Below, in pieces: positions 36,092 to 45,176 of a stretch of 64,000 nucleotides of DNA. The stretch spans positions 62,001 through 126,000 of the forward strand of contig JABCZJ010000008.1 in assembly GCA_013289715.1 (NCBI GenBank). The letters are read 5' to 3'. Each line of letters opens with the position of its first letter. Position 1 is the first letter of the stretch. The notes under the pieces were generated by a model, which was not told the origin of the DNA, ran no database searches, and saw nothing but the letters and a program-made list of their open reading frames with translations. The position numbers and the translations under genes were made by a program. Source of the stretch: Acidobacteriota bacterium. GTDB taxonomy: Bacteria > Acidobacteriota > Terriglobia > Acidiferrales > UBA7541.

Positions 36092-37246
36092 ATGGATAAA
36101 ACGAAAGAGCTGATGAATCGCAAAGTAAATCGCCGGTCGCTATTGTCGAAGGGCGTGATGGCGGCAGGCGCAGCTACGATGGGCGCTGTCATGATGGGCG
36201 GCAGCAAAGCCGCATTCGGGCAGGACCGCGATGACCGGCTCACCAAGGGAGACATCGCAATTCTTCGTTTCCTGGCAGCAGCGGAAATTCTGGAATCGGA
36301 TCTGTGGATTCAATATGCGGAACTGGGCGGCATCGGCACGAATCCTCCCATTGAAGTGGACCCCAACCAATCATTGAACCCCTATCAGGTGGCCTTGTCG
36401 AACCTGGATTCCGATGGCCCGCAGTACATCACCAGCAACACGCTGGACGAAGAGAGCCACGCGGCCTTCCTGAACGCCTATCTGGAATCCAAAGGCGCCG
36501 AGCCGGTCAACCTGGACCAGTTCCGCACCTTGCCGGGAAGCACGGCCACGGGATCGTCGGGAATCAAGCGCCTCACAAACCTGATGCACCTGAACGTGGA
36601 CACCAGCTGGTACGTGCGTTACCGCAGCACCACGAATCCGGATTTGGGCGGCACGTTCGAGCAAGCGATCACACTGAACAACGTCACGGCCATTCCGCGA
36701 ACCAACAACGATTACCTCGGCACTGCTAACCCCAACTTTCGGGGCAACGACCACATCCAGGCAATTGCAAACGTCGCGGCCTTTCACTTCGGAACGATCG
36801 AACAGGGTGGCTCGAGCCTTTATTCGGCACTCGGGCAGAAAGTCAGCAGCCGCGAAGTGCTGAAAATCACTTTAGGAATCGGCGGAGACGAAGTCGCGCA
36901 CTTTCTGGAATGGGTGGATTTCGCGGGTAACGGTGTGCAACAGACGGTGGCGCCGTTCACGGACTCCATTTCCGGCCTCACGTTTCCCGATTTCTTCAAC
37001 GATCCGCCGCTGAAGCCGGCAAACCTGGTGCAACCCAGTCTGATTTTTCCCGTCCCCTGCGAATTCATCAGCGCGGATTTGCCACACTGCGCCGTCATTC
37101 GCCCCAGTGATGACAGATTCGCAGGCGCGCAGGCCGCCGTCGCATCACTCACAGCGGACGGTCTCTTCACCGGGCAGTCACCGCAGTTCTTCCAAACACT
37201 AAAACAATTGGCTGAAGAAGCGGACGCCGCGCACCGCGAATTCTAA
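36092..37246 (+). CDS. Tat-exported ferritin-like domain protein
   Basis: About 384 residues from the ATG at 36092 (GAGGAG upstream). The signal NRRSLLSKGVMAAGAATMG has twin arginines, so export by Tat is likely; tatB and tatC lie at 21.5 kb. The chain has ferritin-like helices with Glu/His metal-ligand patterns: AAEILESDLWIQYAEL, LDEESHAAFLNAYLE (ExxH) and GGDEVAHFLEWVDF (ExxH). A conserved long loop lies between them. Proteins of this family are found in the periplasm of many soil bacteria; the reaction is unknown. A strong hairpin follows the stop codon. Confidence 0.82.
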   Translation: MDKTKELMNRKVNRRSLLSKGVMAAGAATMGAVMMGGSKAAFGQDRDDRLTKGDIAILRFLAAAEILESDLWIQYAELGGIGTNPPIEVDPNQSLNPYQVALSNLDSDGPQYITSNTLDEESHAAFLNAYLESKGAEPVNLDQFRTLPGSTATGSSGIKRLTNLMHLNVDTSWYVRYRSTTNPDLGGTFEQAITLNNVTAIPRTNNDYLGTANPNFRGNDHIQAIANVAAFHFGTIEQGGSSLYSALGQKVSSREVLKITLGIGGDEVAHFLEWVDFAGNGVQQTVAPFTDSISGLTFPDFFNDPPLKPANLVQPSLIFPVPCEFISADLPHCAVIRPSDDRFAGAQAAVASLTADGLFTGQSPQFFQTLKQLAEEADAAHREF

Positions 37247-37274
37247 TCGGCTACAAACGAAGCTGTGCGAGAGC

Positions 37275-37330
37275 GGTCCCGCGCATCCTGACCGAGCAGG
37301 AGGGCGCGGGACCATTTCTCGTTTTCTCAT
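37275..37330 (+). terminator. Strong intrinsic terminator after the ferritin-like gene
   Basis: GGTCCCGCGC (37275-37284) pairs perfectly with GCGCGGGACC (37304-37313), with an inner TCCTG/CAGGA stem. A T-rich tract (ATTTCTCGTTTTCTC) follows in the plus direction. It sits between convergent genes. Confidence 0.7.
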
Positions 37331-37355
37331 TTGGATTTCTTCAGGCTTGACCGCG

Positions 37356-40067
37356 CTAATCTTGGCGGAGGGCCTGCGCTGGATCGATGCGCAACACGCG
37401 CGCGCCCGGGATGGCGCAGGCGATCGCGGCGACTGCTAGCAAGAAGATGGGTGCGGCCGCGAAGGTGAGCGGGTCAACCGGGGAAATTCCGAATAGAAGG
37501 CCGCTGGTGAATTTCTGGGCGGCGAACGCGGCGCACAGGCCTATGATCGCGCCAATCGCGGCCATTCTTAGGCCTTGCTTCAGCACTAGCCACAGAACAT
37601 TGGCGTGGCTCGCGCCCAGCGCCATACGCACGGCCAACTCCTGATTGCGTTGCGCTACGAGAAACGAAATCACACCGTAGATGCCTACGATGGCGAGCGC
37701 CAAACCTGCCACCGCGAAGGAAGCCAACAAATCGGTGGTGAAGCGTTGCCCGCCGGTTTGGCGTTCGACCAGTTCGTCAATCGTTTGTGCCTCGGCGAGA
37801 GGCATGTCGGCATCCAGCGCATGAAGTTGGCTTCGTACTTCGGACTCCACTAAATGTGGCTCCCAAGCCGTGCGGATCAAAATATCCTTGAACCCGCCAT
37901 TCACCAGCGGGTGTTGAGAGTACAGCACGGTAATCTGTGGTTGCGGCGCGAGGGCCAGACCGGCGTTTTTGAAATCGCCAATAACGCCAATGATTGTGAC
38001 GTCCACGTCGTCGGTTATATTTTCTTCAGGAGCGATTTGCGGCAATGGCGGAGGCCCGATGTGAATCTTCCGGCCGATGGGATCTTCTGTCGCGAAATAG
38101 CGCCGCTTGAATTCCTCGCTAATCAGTGCCACCGGAGGGCTCGTGGCGGCGTCCGACTCCGCGAAATCTCGTCCGCGAATCAGCGGAATTCCCAAAGTTC
38201 GAAGGAAATGTTGGTCCACAACTCCAAACTGTGCCGCCGGAACATCTTGAATTTTTGTGACAGGATGCCCCGGAATAACAAACATTTGAGTCCATCCGTT
38301 AATTGGCGGGTAGACGGTTGTCACCGTCGCGTCCATCACGCCTGGCAATGCCCGTACCCGGGTTGCGAAATCATCGCAAAAGCGCGTTCGTACTCCGGGG
38401 TTTGTATAGCGGACAGGCGGCAAATAGATGCGGCCTCTTAATAAATGGTCCTGACGGATACCCAGATTCTGACCTTGCAAACGCATGATGCTTCGAACCA
38501 GCAGGCTCGCTCCCACCAGAAGCATCAAACACATCGCCATTTCCGTAATCACCAGCAGGCTGCGCACACGCTGACTCGAACGTCCCGGCGTCCCGGATCG
38601 CCCGCCTTGCTTCAGTGCATCCACGAGGTCCAGTCGAGTGCCCATGAACGCCGGCGCGAGCCCAAATAGCAAACTTGTGACAAGAGATACCAACAGAGTG
38701 AACGTCAGCACTCGGCAATCGATACCCACCGAAGCAAGTTGGGGTAGATTTTCCGGGCGCATCCTCGCGAGAGCTCTCAGTCCAATCTCCGCACAAGCAA
38801 ATCCCACCGCTCCGCCGATGAGCGATAGCAATAGGGTTTCCGCGAGCAATTGCCGGACAAGCCCGCCTCGTCCCGCACCCAAAGCCGCGCGCACCGCCAG
38901 CTCCCGCTGACGCGTCGAGTTGCGCGCCAGGAGCAGATTAGCCAGATTCACGCAGGCTATCAGCAGGATCAGGCTCACGGCTCCCATCAACAAGTACAGC
39001 ATCGGCCGCAACGCTCCGACCCGGGAGTCAGCCAATCTCTTCACGGCTACACCGACACCTTCATCCACCGGATGTTCTGCTGCGAGCGCAGCGGCAATCA
39101 CCGAGAGATCAGCCTGAGCCTGTTCGAGCGACACGCCAGGCTTTAGCCGTGCCAACACTGCGTACCCGCGCTCGCCTCTCCCACCTTCCGACCACAGGTC
39201 GGGCGAATACGGAAAGGGAGTCCAAATCTCGCTGTGCCGCCCCGGCTCTACCCATGTCGGAATCACGTCCGGCATCACTGCGACAATCGAGTAGGGCTCT
39301 CCGTTGATGCGAATCTTGCGGCCCAGTACGGACGGGTCGCCATCGAACCGGTTTCTCCACAGCTGCGCGCTGATTGCGGCCACGTAGTTTTTGCCTTCCT
39401 GATTTTCATCCTCGGAGAAGAACCGGCCGATGATGGGTCGAACATCGAGGATTTCGAAATAAGCTGCTGGGACCAATCCGACTGCCATCTGCTCCGGTTG
39501 GCCCGTGGACTCACCGAAACTCACATTCTTAGCCCAGGTGTCATAAGCCACCATGTTCTGAAAGCTGCGACTTCTCTGCGAGAAGTCCCGCACGTCCAGT
39601 GCCGAAGGTCCGTCAGGATTTGCAAAGGTGTTGAACATTCCATTCTGAATGGAGTAGATACGCACGAGTTGGTCCGCCGCGGAGAAGGGCAGCGGCTGGA
39701 GCATCAGTGCATTGATTGCACTGAAGATTGCGGTGTTGGCGCCGATGCCGAGCGCGAGGGTGAGAACCGCAACGGCCGCAAAGCCCGGGCTTTTGCGCAG
39801 CGAGCGCGCGGCGTATTTCACATCGCGAGTGAAGCGTTCCAGCCAGATCGCGTTCCAGACTCCGCGAACGTCTTCTTGCACCAGTGTTATGTTGCCGAAA
39901 GCTCTTCGCGCGGCGTAATGCGCTTCTTGGGGCGTTACGCCGGAGCCTTGCTGCTCCTGCGTTTCTAGTTCGAGGTGCGCCTCGAACTCGCGTTTGAACT
40001 CCTCTTCGCGGTTGCGGCGCGGCCAGGAGCGAGTGCGGAGCCTACGCAGCCAATTTTGAACGTTCAT
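37356..40067 (-). CDS. ADOP-type ABC transporter permease (MacB/FtsX-like, duplicated)
   Basis: 903 residues. The N-terminal cytoplasmic helix bundle (REEEFKREFEAHLELE ... ARRAFGN) and LARSLRKSPG-like segment (KYAARSLRKSPGFAAVAV) are the signature of the acidobacterial duplicated orphan permease family. Two copies of the MacB periplasmic domain plus FtsX helices follow: first GIGANTAIFSAINALML and ANLLLARNSTRQRELAVRA, second FAVAGLALAIVGIYGVIS and ELAVRMALGASHANVLWLV. No ATPase gene is adjacent, as is usual for this orphan family. It starts two bases after the padR stop, so the two are co-transcribed and PadR probably controls it. Confidence 0.93.
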   Translation of the reverse strand: MNVQNWLRRLRTRSWPRRNREEEFKREFEAHLELETQEQQGSGVTPQEAHYAARRAFGNITLVQEDVRGVWNAIWLERFTRDVKYAARSLRKSPGFAAVAVLTLALGIGANTAIFSAINALMLQPLPFSAADQLVRIYSIQNGMFNTFANPDGPSALDVRDFSQRSRSFQNMVAYDTWAKNVSFGESTGQPEQMAVGLVPAAYFEILDVRPIIGRFFSEDENQEGKNYVAAISAQLWRNRFDGDPSVLGRKIRINGEPYSIVAVMPDVIPTWVEPGRHSEIWTPFPYSPDLWSEGGRGERGYAVLARLKPGVSLEQAQADLSVIAAALAAEHPVDEGVGVAVKRLADSRVGALRPMLYLLMGAVSLILLIACVNLANLLLARNSTRQRELAVRAALGAGRGGLVRQLLAETLLLSLIGGAVGFACAEIGLRALARMRPENLPQLASVGIDCRVLTFTLLVSLVTSLLFGLAPAFMGTRLDLVDALKQGGRSGTPGRSSQRVRSLLVITEMAMCLMLLVGASLLVRSIMRLQGQNLGIRQDHLLRGRIYLPPVRYTNPGVRTRFCDDFATRVRALPGVMDATVTTVYPPINGWTQMFVIPGHPVTKIQDVPAAQFGVVDQHFLRTLGIPLIRGRDFAESDAATSPPVALISEEFKRRYFATEDPIGRKIHIGPPPLPQIAPEENITDDVDVTIIGVIGDFKNAGLALAPQPQITVLYSQHPLVNGGFKDILIRTAWEPHLVESEVRSQLHALDADMPLAEAQTIDELVERQTGGQRFTTDLLASFAVAGLALAIVGIYGVISFLVAQRNQELAVRMALGASHANVLWLVLKQGLRMAAIGAIIGLCAAFAAQKFTSGLLFGISPVDPLTFAAAPIFLLAVAAIACAIPGARVLRIDPAQALRQD

Positions 40068-40069
40068 CG

Positions 40070-40438
40070 CTAATCTCCCGGCGCCGGCCGCATCACCGTC
40101 GCGACGGCTGTTGCCAGTTGTTTCCAGCGCGATTCCTCGCGCACCAGTTGCTTCTTGCCCGCGGGCGTGAGCCGGTAATACTTGAACTCGCGATTACGGT
40201 CTTTCGCCATCTCCCACTTCGCGGCAATCCAGCCCTTGCGCTCCATGCGATGCAGCGCGGGATAGAGCGAGCCGTGCTCCACCTGCAGCACGTCGTCTGT
40301 GGTGCGTTGAATGTGTTTCGCGACTTGATGGCCGTGGGCTGGGCCGAACAGCAGCGTGCGCAGAATCAGCATATCGAGTGTGCCTTGCAGCAATTCGGCG
40401 CGGCTGGGTGACTTCTTCGTCGTCATGATGGTAGGCAT
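40070..40438 (-). CDS. PadR-family transcriptional repressor
   Basis: Up to 122 residues; an ATG at 40426 is an alternative that would place both palindromes fully upstream. The winged helix-turn-helix has LLQGTLDMLILRTLLFGPAHGHQVA, then VEHGSLYPALHRMERKGWI and YYRLTPAGKKQL, typical of PadR. A C-terminal helix for dimerisation follows. PadR-like genes commonly precede ADOP permease genes. Two copies of GGTAG-N5-CTACC overlap and precede the start, which suggests it represses itself and the permease. Confidence 0.92.
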   Translation of the reverse strand: MPTIMTTKKSPSRAELLQGTLDMLILRTLLFGPAHGHQVAKHIQRTTDDVLQVEHGSLYPALHRMERKGWIAAKWEMAKDRNREFKYYRLTPAGKKQLVREESRWKQLATAVATVMRPAPGD

Positions 40439-40444
40439 TCTACC
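40430..40444. promoter_or_regulatory. Candidate PadR operator, site 1
   Basis: GGTAG-GCATT-CTACC is a perfect inverted repeat lying over the first possible padR start codon. It shares its half-sites and spacer length with site 2, 23 bases away centre to centre. Confidence 0.6.
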
Positions 40445-40450
40445 GCAATC

Positions 40451-40469
40451 AGGGTAGACGCACTACCCT
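40451..40469. promoter_or_regulatory. Candidate PadR operator, site 2
   Basis: AGGGTAG-ACGCA-CTACCCT is a perfect seven-base inverted repeat with a five-base spacer, 13 bases upstream of the first padR start. It contains the same GGTAG-N5-CTACC core as site 1, so the pair is probably bound by one regulator, most simply PadR itself. Confidence 0.62.
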
Positions 40470-40624
40470 CGCCGAGGTTAGCAGACAAGGGAGACCAAGA
40501 CCACGCAGAGGTCAGGGTGGTGCGCGCCTGGTCGTTGTCCGTTCGTTCCCGCTCGTTCATGGGTAGCTGCATCGTCTTGTGATACTGTGCCCGGCGAAAG
40601 AATTCCGGACGGTCACTCAGCTCA

Positions 40625-41419
40625 ATGCTCATTCATGTTTTCGCTGCATTGCTGGCTTTCGCCTTTGTCGCGCTGGCCCCGGCGCACGGCCAGGATCAAC
40701 CCGCGACCTCGGATACATCGCCGCCGATTGCAACCGATCGCCCGTCGTTTACCAATTCCAGTGTTGTGGTCCCTGCCGGAAGTCTGCAGGCGGAGAACGG
40801 CTTTCTGGAAACCTTCCATCAGGGCCAGAACGTCGTTGACGGCTCGGAGACTTTACTGCGCTTCGGCATCGCCGCGAAAACGGAATTGCGTTTCACGGTA
40901 CCGGATTATTTCTACAACGCGAGCAGCGGCGGCGGCCCCGGTTCGGGATTCGGCGACTCGGCCGTCGGCGTGAAACAGCAGCTCGGCCCTACGCCTGGCG
41001 GATTCGATCTGTGCGCGACTGTTTTCGTCAGTTTCCCTACGGGCGCCAAAAACGTGTCCAGCGGCGGGTACGACCCCGGGTTGCAGGTTGCCTGGTCGCG
41101 TGCGCTGTCGGGCAAATGGACAGCGGCGGGCATGCTCGCGATGTACTGGCCTACGCAGGGCCAATCGCGAAATCCCACCGGTCAGGCTACGCTTCTTGTG
41201 GATCGGCAAATTACAGGGCCTTGGGATGCGTTCATCGAATACGCGGGCAACTTTCCCACACGAAATGGGACGCGCCAGTTTCTGCACGTCGGCACAGCGT
41301 TCAAGGTCACAAAGACGCAGCAGCTCGATTTCCAGTGCGGCGAGAGTTTAACCGGCGCCGCGGATCGTTTCGTCGGAATCGGCTATTCATTTCGATTTCA
41401 GGTGTTCCATCGCCACTGA
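40625..41419 (+). CDS. Outer-membrane beta-barrel protein (transporter/MetA-pathway type)
   Basis: 264 residues. A signal peptide (HVFAALLAFAFVALAPAHG) precedes a chain of alternating hydrophobic strands: TDRPSFTNSSVVVPAG at the mature N-terminus, then LRFGIAAKTELRFTVPDYF, FGDSAVGVKQQLG, DLCATVFVSFPTG, and an aromatic C-terminal strand VGIGYSFRFQ. This pattern fits the family often annotated as transporter or phenol-degradation MetA-like barrel. Substrate unknown. It is divergent from padR and shares the intergenic region with the palindromes. Confidence 0.75.
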   Translation: MLIHVFAALLAFAFVALAPAHGQDQPATSDTSPPIATDRPSFTNSSVVVPAGSLQAENGFLETFHQGQNVVDGSETLLRFGIAAKTELRFTVPDYFYNASSGGGPGSGFGDSAVGVKQQLGPTPGGFDLCATVFVSFPTGAKNVSSGGYDPGLQVAWSRALSGKWTAAGMLAMYWPTQGQSRNPTGQATLLVDRQITGPWDAFIEYAGNFPTRNGTRQFLHVGTAFKVTKTQQLDFQCGESLTGAADRFVGIGYSFRFQVFHRH

Positions 41420-41524
41420 GGGCCGACCGTTTCGTCGATAGCGCGAGTCGTTTGGCTGGACTGCACGCAACGCGCGAGCGGCGGCATTTTCGGCCATAGA
41501 GAACGCGGGGCTCAAACGATCGAT

Positions 41525-41968
41525 CTAGTTCTCCACGCGCGCGACGATCTCGGCGGAGGTGGCGCGGGATGGTGCGACGAGAAAGCCGTGCGCGACGATG
41601 CTTCCGATCAGGGGACTGCTTTGCGGCCCCCAGTCAGGATTTTTATCGAACTCTGCGGCGAGCCATACTCCGGACGCGACCAGATCCGTCACCTTAAACG
41701 AGTAGATCGTCTTCCTTTCCCTGACGAACCAGAACGTCACGCCATCACCATCGCGAGATCCAAATCCAGATTCCATGTCCATGCCACGCATTCGCGCGAT
41801 CCTTGTTCTCGGCTGACCGTCAGGGATGAAGGAGTCAAATCCATCTTCTGCACATTCGCCGATCAGCAGGTACGGGCGCCTTGTCGCCGGTTTCTGTTGC
41901 ACGGATGCTTGGTTGTGAGTTGTTGTGCAGCACCATGCGAATGCCTTGCAGACCATCAAGAATTTCAT
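41525..41968 (-). CDS. Hypothetical protein
   Basis: About 147 residues from the ATG at 41968; a longer frame to 42064 is possible. The start is hydrophobic and Cys-rich (FLMVCKAFAWCCTTTH), perhaps a weak export signal. The rest is a mixed alpha/beta chain with VTFWFVRERKTIYSFKV and GVWLAAEFDKNPDWG. I do not recognise a family, and it has no operon partner. Coding status rests on length and sensible composition. Confidence 0.45.
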   Translation of the reverse strand: MKFLMVCKAFAWCCTTTHNQASVQQKPATRRPYLLIGECAEDGFDSFIPDGQPRTRIARMRGMDMESGFGSRDGDGVTFWFVRERKTIYSFKVTDLVASGVWLAAEFDKNPDWGPQSSPLIGSIVAHGFLVAPSRATSAEIVARVEN

Positions 41969-42160
41969 AATGCTAGTAAAATATCCCCAATTTCTGCGGA
42001 AGGCGACCATAGTCTGTAGGTCCTTCGCTGCTGCGAAGCGTCGCAAGTCCAGTTGCGGGTCCAATGACTTGTCGCGGAATCGGAAACTGGCACTTCACAC
42101 GAATGACCCGCCGTTTGAACGCGACCCACGGACTGCGCTATATTTGATGGTTTACACCTT

Positions 42161-43174
42161 ATGTCTTGGCTCGCACAGAAGGTCTTCGCTTACGAACAGA
42201 TGCGCTTCGCGCAGGAGCCGAATCGCCGTGTGCTGCCATTTGCTTGGGGGCTGGAACATATTGGGGGTTCGGCGAACGAGCGCGACCCGCGCGGCTGGCT
42301 GGAAGATTTCGCGCGCGAAACCGTGACACACAGCGACGAATGGTTCGCTACCACTCCAGCCGACGACTATTTCCTGAAGGACAACGTGCTCACCTTCACC
42401 AGCGCGATCGCATCGCCCTGGCCGGAAAATAATCGCGTGCACGCGCAATTGTTCCAGGCGCGGCGCAGTGGACCGGCCGTGGTCGTTCTCGCACAATGGA
42501 ATTCGCGCTGGGAAGAGCAGCAGAACGTCTGCCGCTGGCTCAATAAACTGGGCATCACTGCGGTGAAGCTAAGCCTGCCGTATCATGATCGGCGCGCCAT
42601 ACCCGGCCATCCGCGCGCGGATCATCTGGCCGGCCCCAACATCGGCCTCACGCTGCAGGCGAATCGCCAGGCGGTGCTGGATACGCGCCGCACTTTGCGC
42701 TGGCTCGAACAGCGAGGCTACGATCGCCTGGGCATCCTCGGTACGAGCATCGGTTCGTGCCTCGCGTTTCTCACCATCGCGCACGAACCGGCTCTGCGCG
42801 CCGGCGCCTTCCTGCACGTCTCCACATATTTTGGCGATGTAGTCGCTGCCGGGCTGACCACCAGCAACGTGTGGCAAACTTTGAATCGCGAGATTTCTCT
42901 GGAGGAAGTGCGCCGCTATTTCAAACCCATCAGTCCGTATCCTTATATATCTCGTCTGCACGGCACTCGCAAAAAAATCCTGGCGATCAGCGGCCGCTAC
43001 GACCCGACCTTTCCGCGTGAACTGACCGACGAATTCATCACCGCGATCCGCCGCGATGGCGTCGCGTTCGAAAACCTTTCGCTCCCATGCGGCCACTATT
43101 CGATGGGAGTTCCTCCATTCAGCTACGCAGTAGGGTACCGTTTCGGTACATTCCTGTTTCAAGCGCTCGCGTAG
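42161..43174 (+). CDS. Alpha/beta hydrolase family protein
   Basis: 337 residues. The hydrolase core begins near 100 (GPAVVVLAQWNSRWEEQ), with the nucleophile elbow LGILGTSIGSCLAF (Ser in GTSIGS), acid region AISGRYDPTFP and catalytic His in LPCGHYSMG. The N-terminal about 90 residues are family-specific and resemble the ABHD18-like group. Cytosolic by lack of a signal. Substrate unknown. No strong ribosome site is visible before the ATG, and there is no operon partner. Confidence 0.8.
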   Translation: MSWLAQKVFAYEQMRFAQEPNRRVLPFAWGLEHIGGSANERDPRGWLEDFARETVTHSDEWFATTPADDYFLKDNVLTFTSAIASPWPENNRVHAQLFQARRSGPAVVVLAQWNSRWEEQQNVCRWLNKLGITAVKLSLPYHDRRAIPGHPRADHLAGPNIGLTLQANRQAVLDTRRTLRWLEQRGYDRLGILGTSIGSCLAFLTIAHEPALRAGAFLHVSTYFGDVVAAGLTTSNVWQTLNREISLEEVRRYFKPISPYPYISRLHGTRKKILAISGRYDPTFPRELTDEFITAIRRDGVAFENLSLPCGHYSMGVPPFSYAVGYRFGTFLFQALA

Positions 43175-43312
43175 CGCTCCGAAATCGGTCTTTCGCTTGA
43201 TTTGCCAGAAAATTCGACCCAATCGGGAGTTAACTCCACCGCTTTCGCCACCGTTACAAAATTCTTAAAGTCCCAGGGGACTGGCGTCGACTAGGGAAGT
43301 GGAGGTAATACC

Positions 43313-43513
43313 ATGACAAATCCAGTAGGCGCAGTCTCGTTCGATCCAAAGGTCACCCTGGCGCCGCCACCGCCGGCAAAGCCAGCCGTGAACGTGGCTA
43401 AGCCGACGCCGCGGGACAGCGTCAAGATCAGCGAGGCAGGACAAGCGGCGAGCCAGTCGCAACCAGCTTTAAAAGCGACGGCTGACGTTCATAACGATGG
43501 CAAAAGCAAGTAA
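43313..43513 (+). CDS. Small Pro/Ala-rich hypothetical protein
   Basis: 66 residues. A very good ribosome site (GGAGGT six bases before the ATG) supports translation. The sequence is disordered: LAPPPPAKPAVNVAKPTP, then DSVKISEAGQAASQSQ and a polar tail. The DSVKISEAG segment recalls short motifs in FlgM- or flagellar-associated small proteins, but that is too short to name a family. It lies alone between convergent larger genes. Confidence 0.6.
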   Translation: MTNPVGAVSFDPKVTLAPPPPAKPAVNVAKPTPRDSVKISEAGQAASQSQPALKATADVHNDGKSK

Positions 43514-43622
43514 GCGCGCTTGCTCTCCAATCGAATCCGTCCGGCCGCGATTCGGGACTCGACAAAATGGCGATGAGCCCGATCGCGGCTGATTCATTTT
43601 CCAGGCAAGTAAAGCTTCTGGT

Positions 43623-45176
43623 TCAGCGGACAATTTCGCTGAAGTCGCCTGCAGCGATGCGTCCTTCGACGGCGCGAATATCCGGTGCGAGGGAGCGGTC
43701 CGCTTCCACCATCTTCGATTCCGAACGCACGACGGCTTGCGCTTTCGCGGCCTGCGTGCCGGTGCGCAGAGGCGCGAGCAGGTCAATCCCCTGGCAAGCG
43801 GCCAGTAATTCAATCGCGAGCACGTTCCGTAAATTTGCGAGCATCGGCTGAATCCTGCGCGCCGCGCCCATCCCCATCGAAACGTAATCCTCCTGATTGG
43901 CCGACGTAGGAATCGAATCCACGGAATGCGGTGTGGCTTGCGACTTCATTTCGCTAGCGAGCGCGGCTGCGGAGACCTGCATGATCATGAATCCGGAGTT
44001 GAGGCCGGCGTCACGCACCAGAAACGCGGGGAGCAAACTGGTCTGTGGATTGGTCATCTGCTCGATGCGCCGTTCGGAGATTCCGGCGAGCGTCGCCAGC
44101 GCCACCGCCAGTTGATCGGCCGCCATCGCCAGCGGCTGTCCGTGAAAATTTCCGCCGCTGATCACTTCGCCAGAACCCGCACCGGAACCCGCGCCGGAAT
44201 CGCCACCAGGATGAACGAAGACGAGCGGATTATCCGTCGCGCTGTTCAGTTCCACGGCGAGCGTCGCGCGCACCTGCGCCAGCGCGTCGCGCACGGCTCC
44301 GTGGACTTGCGGCGTGCAACGCAGGCTGTAGGCATCCTGCACGCGCTTGTCCTTTTCCGTGGCGCGATGCGATTCGCGGATCGCGCTACCCTCATTCAAC
44401 CTGCGCAGATTCCGCGCCGTAATCGCGTGCCCCGCGTACGGCCGCGCCGCCGCAATGCGTTCGTCGAATGCCGCAGGGCTGCCGCGCAAAGCATCGAGCG
44501 AAAGCGCCGCCGCGACGTCCGCGGTATCCACGGCAATTTCTGCGTCGCGCCAACCAAGCGCGAGCAGCGCCAGCATCGCTTGGGTGCCGTTCAGCAGTGC
44601 GAGGCCTTCTTTCGCTTCCAGCTTCAGCGGTGCGATCGTTGCAGTGCGCATCGCGTCACCGCCGGAAAGCTTGCGGCCTTGCAGAATCGCCTCACCCTCG
44701 CCAATCGTGACCTGCGCCAGGTGTGCCAGCGGCGCTAGATCCCCTGACGCGCCGACCGAGCCTTGCGACGGAATCAGCGGATGGACGCCGGCATTCAGCA
44801 GCGCGCACAAAGTTTCCGCTACGACCGGACGCACCCCGGAAAATCCCTTGGCGATGGCATTCGCGCGCAGCAGCAACATCGCGCGAGTTTCGTGCTCGCT
44901 GAGCGGCGCGCCGACGCCGCAGGCGTGGCTGCGCACCAGATTTACCTGCAGCTCGCCAATCTGCTCGCGCGAAATGCGCACCGAAGCCATTTTCCCGAAC
45001 CCGGTGTTCACGCCGTAGACGGCCTGATCGGATGCGATCAGCCGCTCGATCACCGCGCGCGATGCCAGCATCCGTTCGCGCGCCAGCGGGGCAAGCTCCA
45101 CCGTCGCGCCTTCGAAAACCACGCGGTAGAGCTGCGCGAAATCCAGATGTTCGCCGTCAATCTGTATTGTGCTCAT
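43623..45176 (-). CDS. hutH: Histidine ammonia-lyase
   Basis: 517 residues. The MIO prosthetic group forms from Ala143-Ser144-Gly145 in GSVGASGDLAPLAHL, and YGVNTGFGKMA carries the active-site Tyr. NLVRSHACGVG places His at the position that marks histidine rather than phenylalanine lyases, and NPQTSLLPAF-type residues complete the set. It deaminates L-histidine to urocanate in the cytosol, the first step of the Hut pathway; hutU, hutI and hutG are not in the window. Its start overlaps the end of the thioesterase gene by four bases. Confidence 0.94.
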   Translation of the reverse strand: MSTIQIDGEHLDFAQLYRVVFEGATVELAPLARERMLASRAVIERLIASDQAVYGVNTGFGKMASVRISREQIGELQVNLVRSHACGVGAPLSEHETRAMLLLRANAIAKGFSGVRPVVAETLCALLNAGVHPLIPSQGSVGASGDLAPLAHLAQVTIGEGEAILQGRKLSGGDAMRTATIAPLKLEAKEGLALLNGTQAMLALLALGWRDAEIAVDTADVAAALSLDALRGSPAAFDERIAAARPYAGHAITARNLRRLNEGSAIRESHRATEKDKRVQDAYSLRCTPQVHGAVRDALAQVRATLAVELNSATDNPLVFVHPGGDSGAGSGAGSGEVISGGNFHGQPLAMAADQLAVALATLAGISERRIEQMTNPQTSLLPAFLVRDAGLNSGFMIMQVSAAALASEMKSQATPHSVDSIPTSANQEDYVSMGMGAARRIQPMLANLRNVLAIELLAACQGIDLLAPLRTGTQAAKAQAVVRSESKMVEADRSLAPDIRAVEGRIAAGDFSEIVR

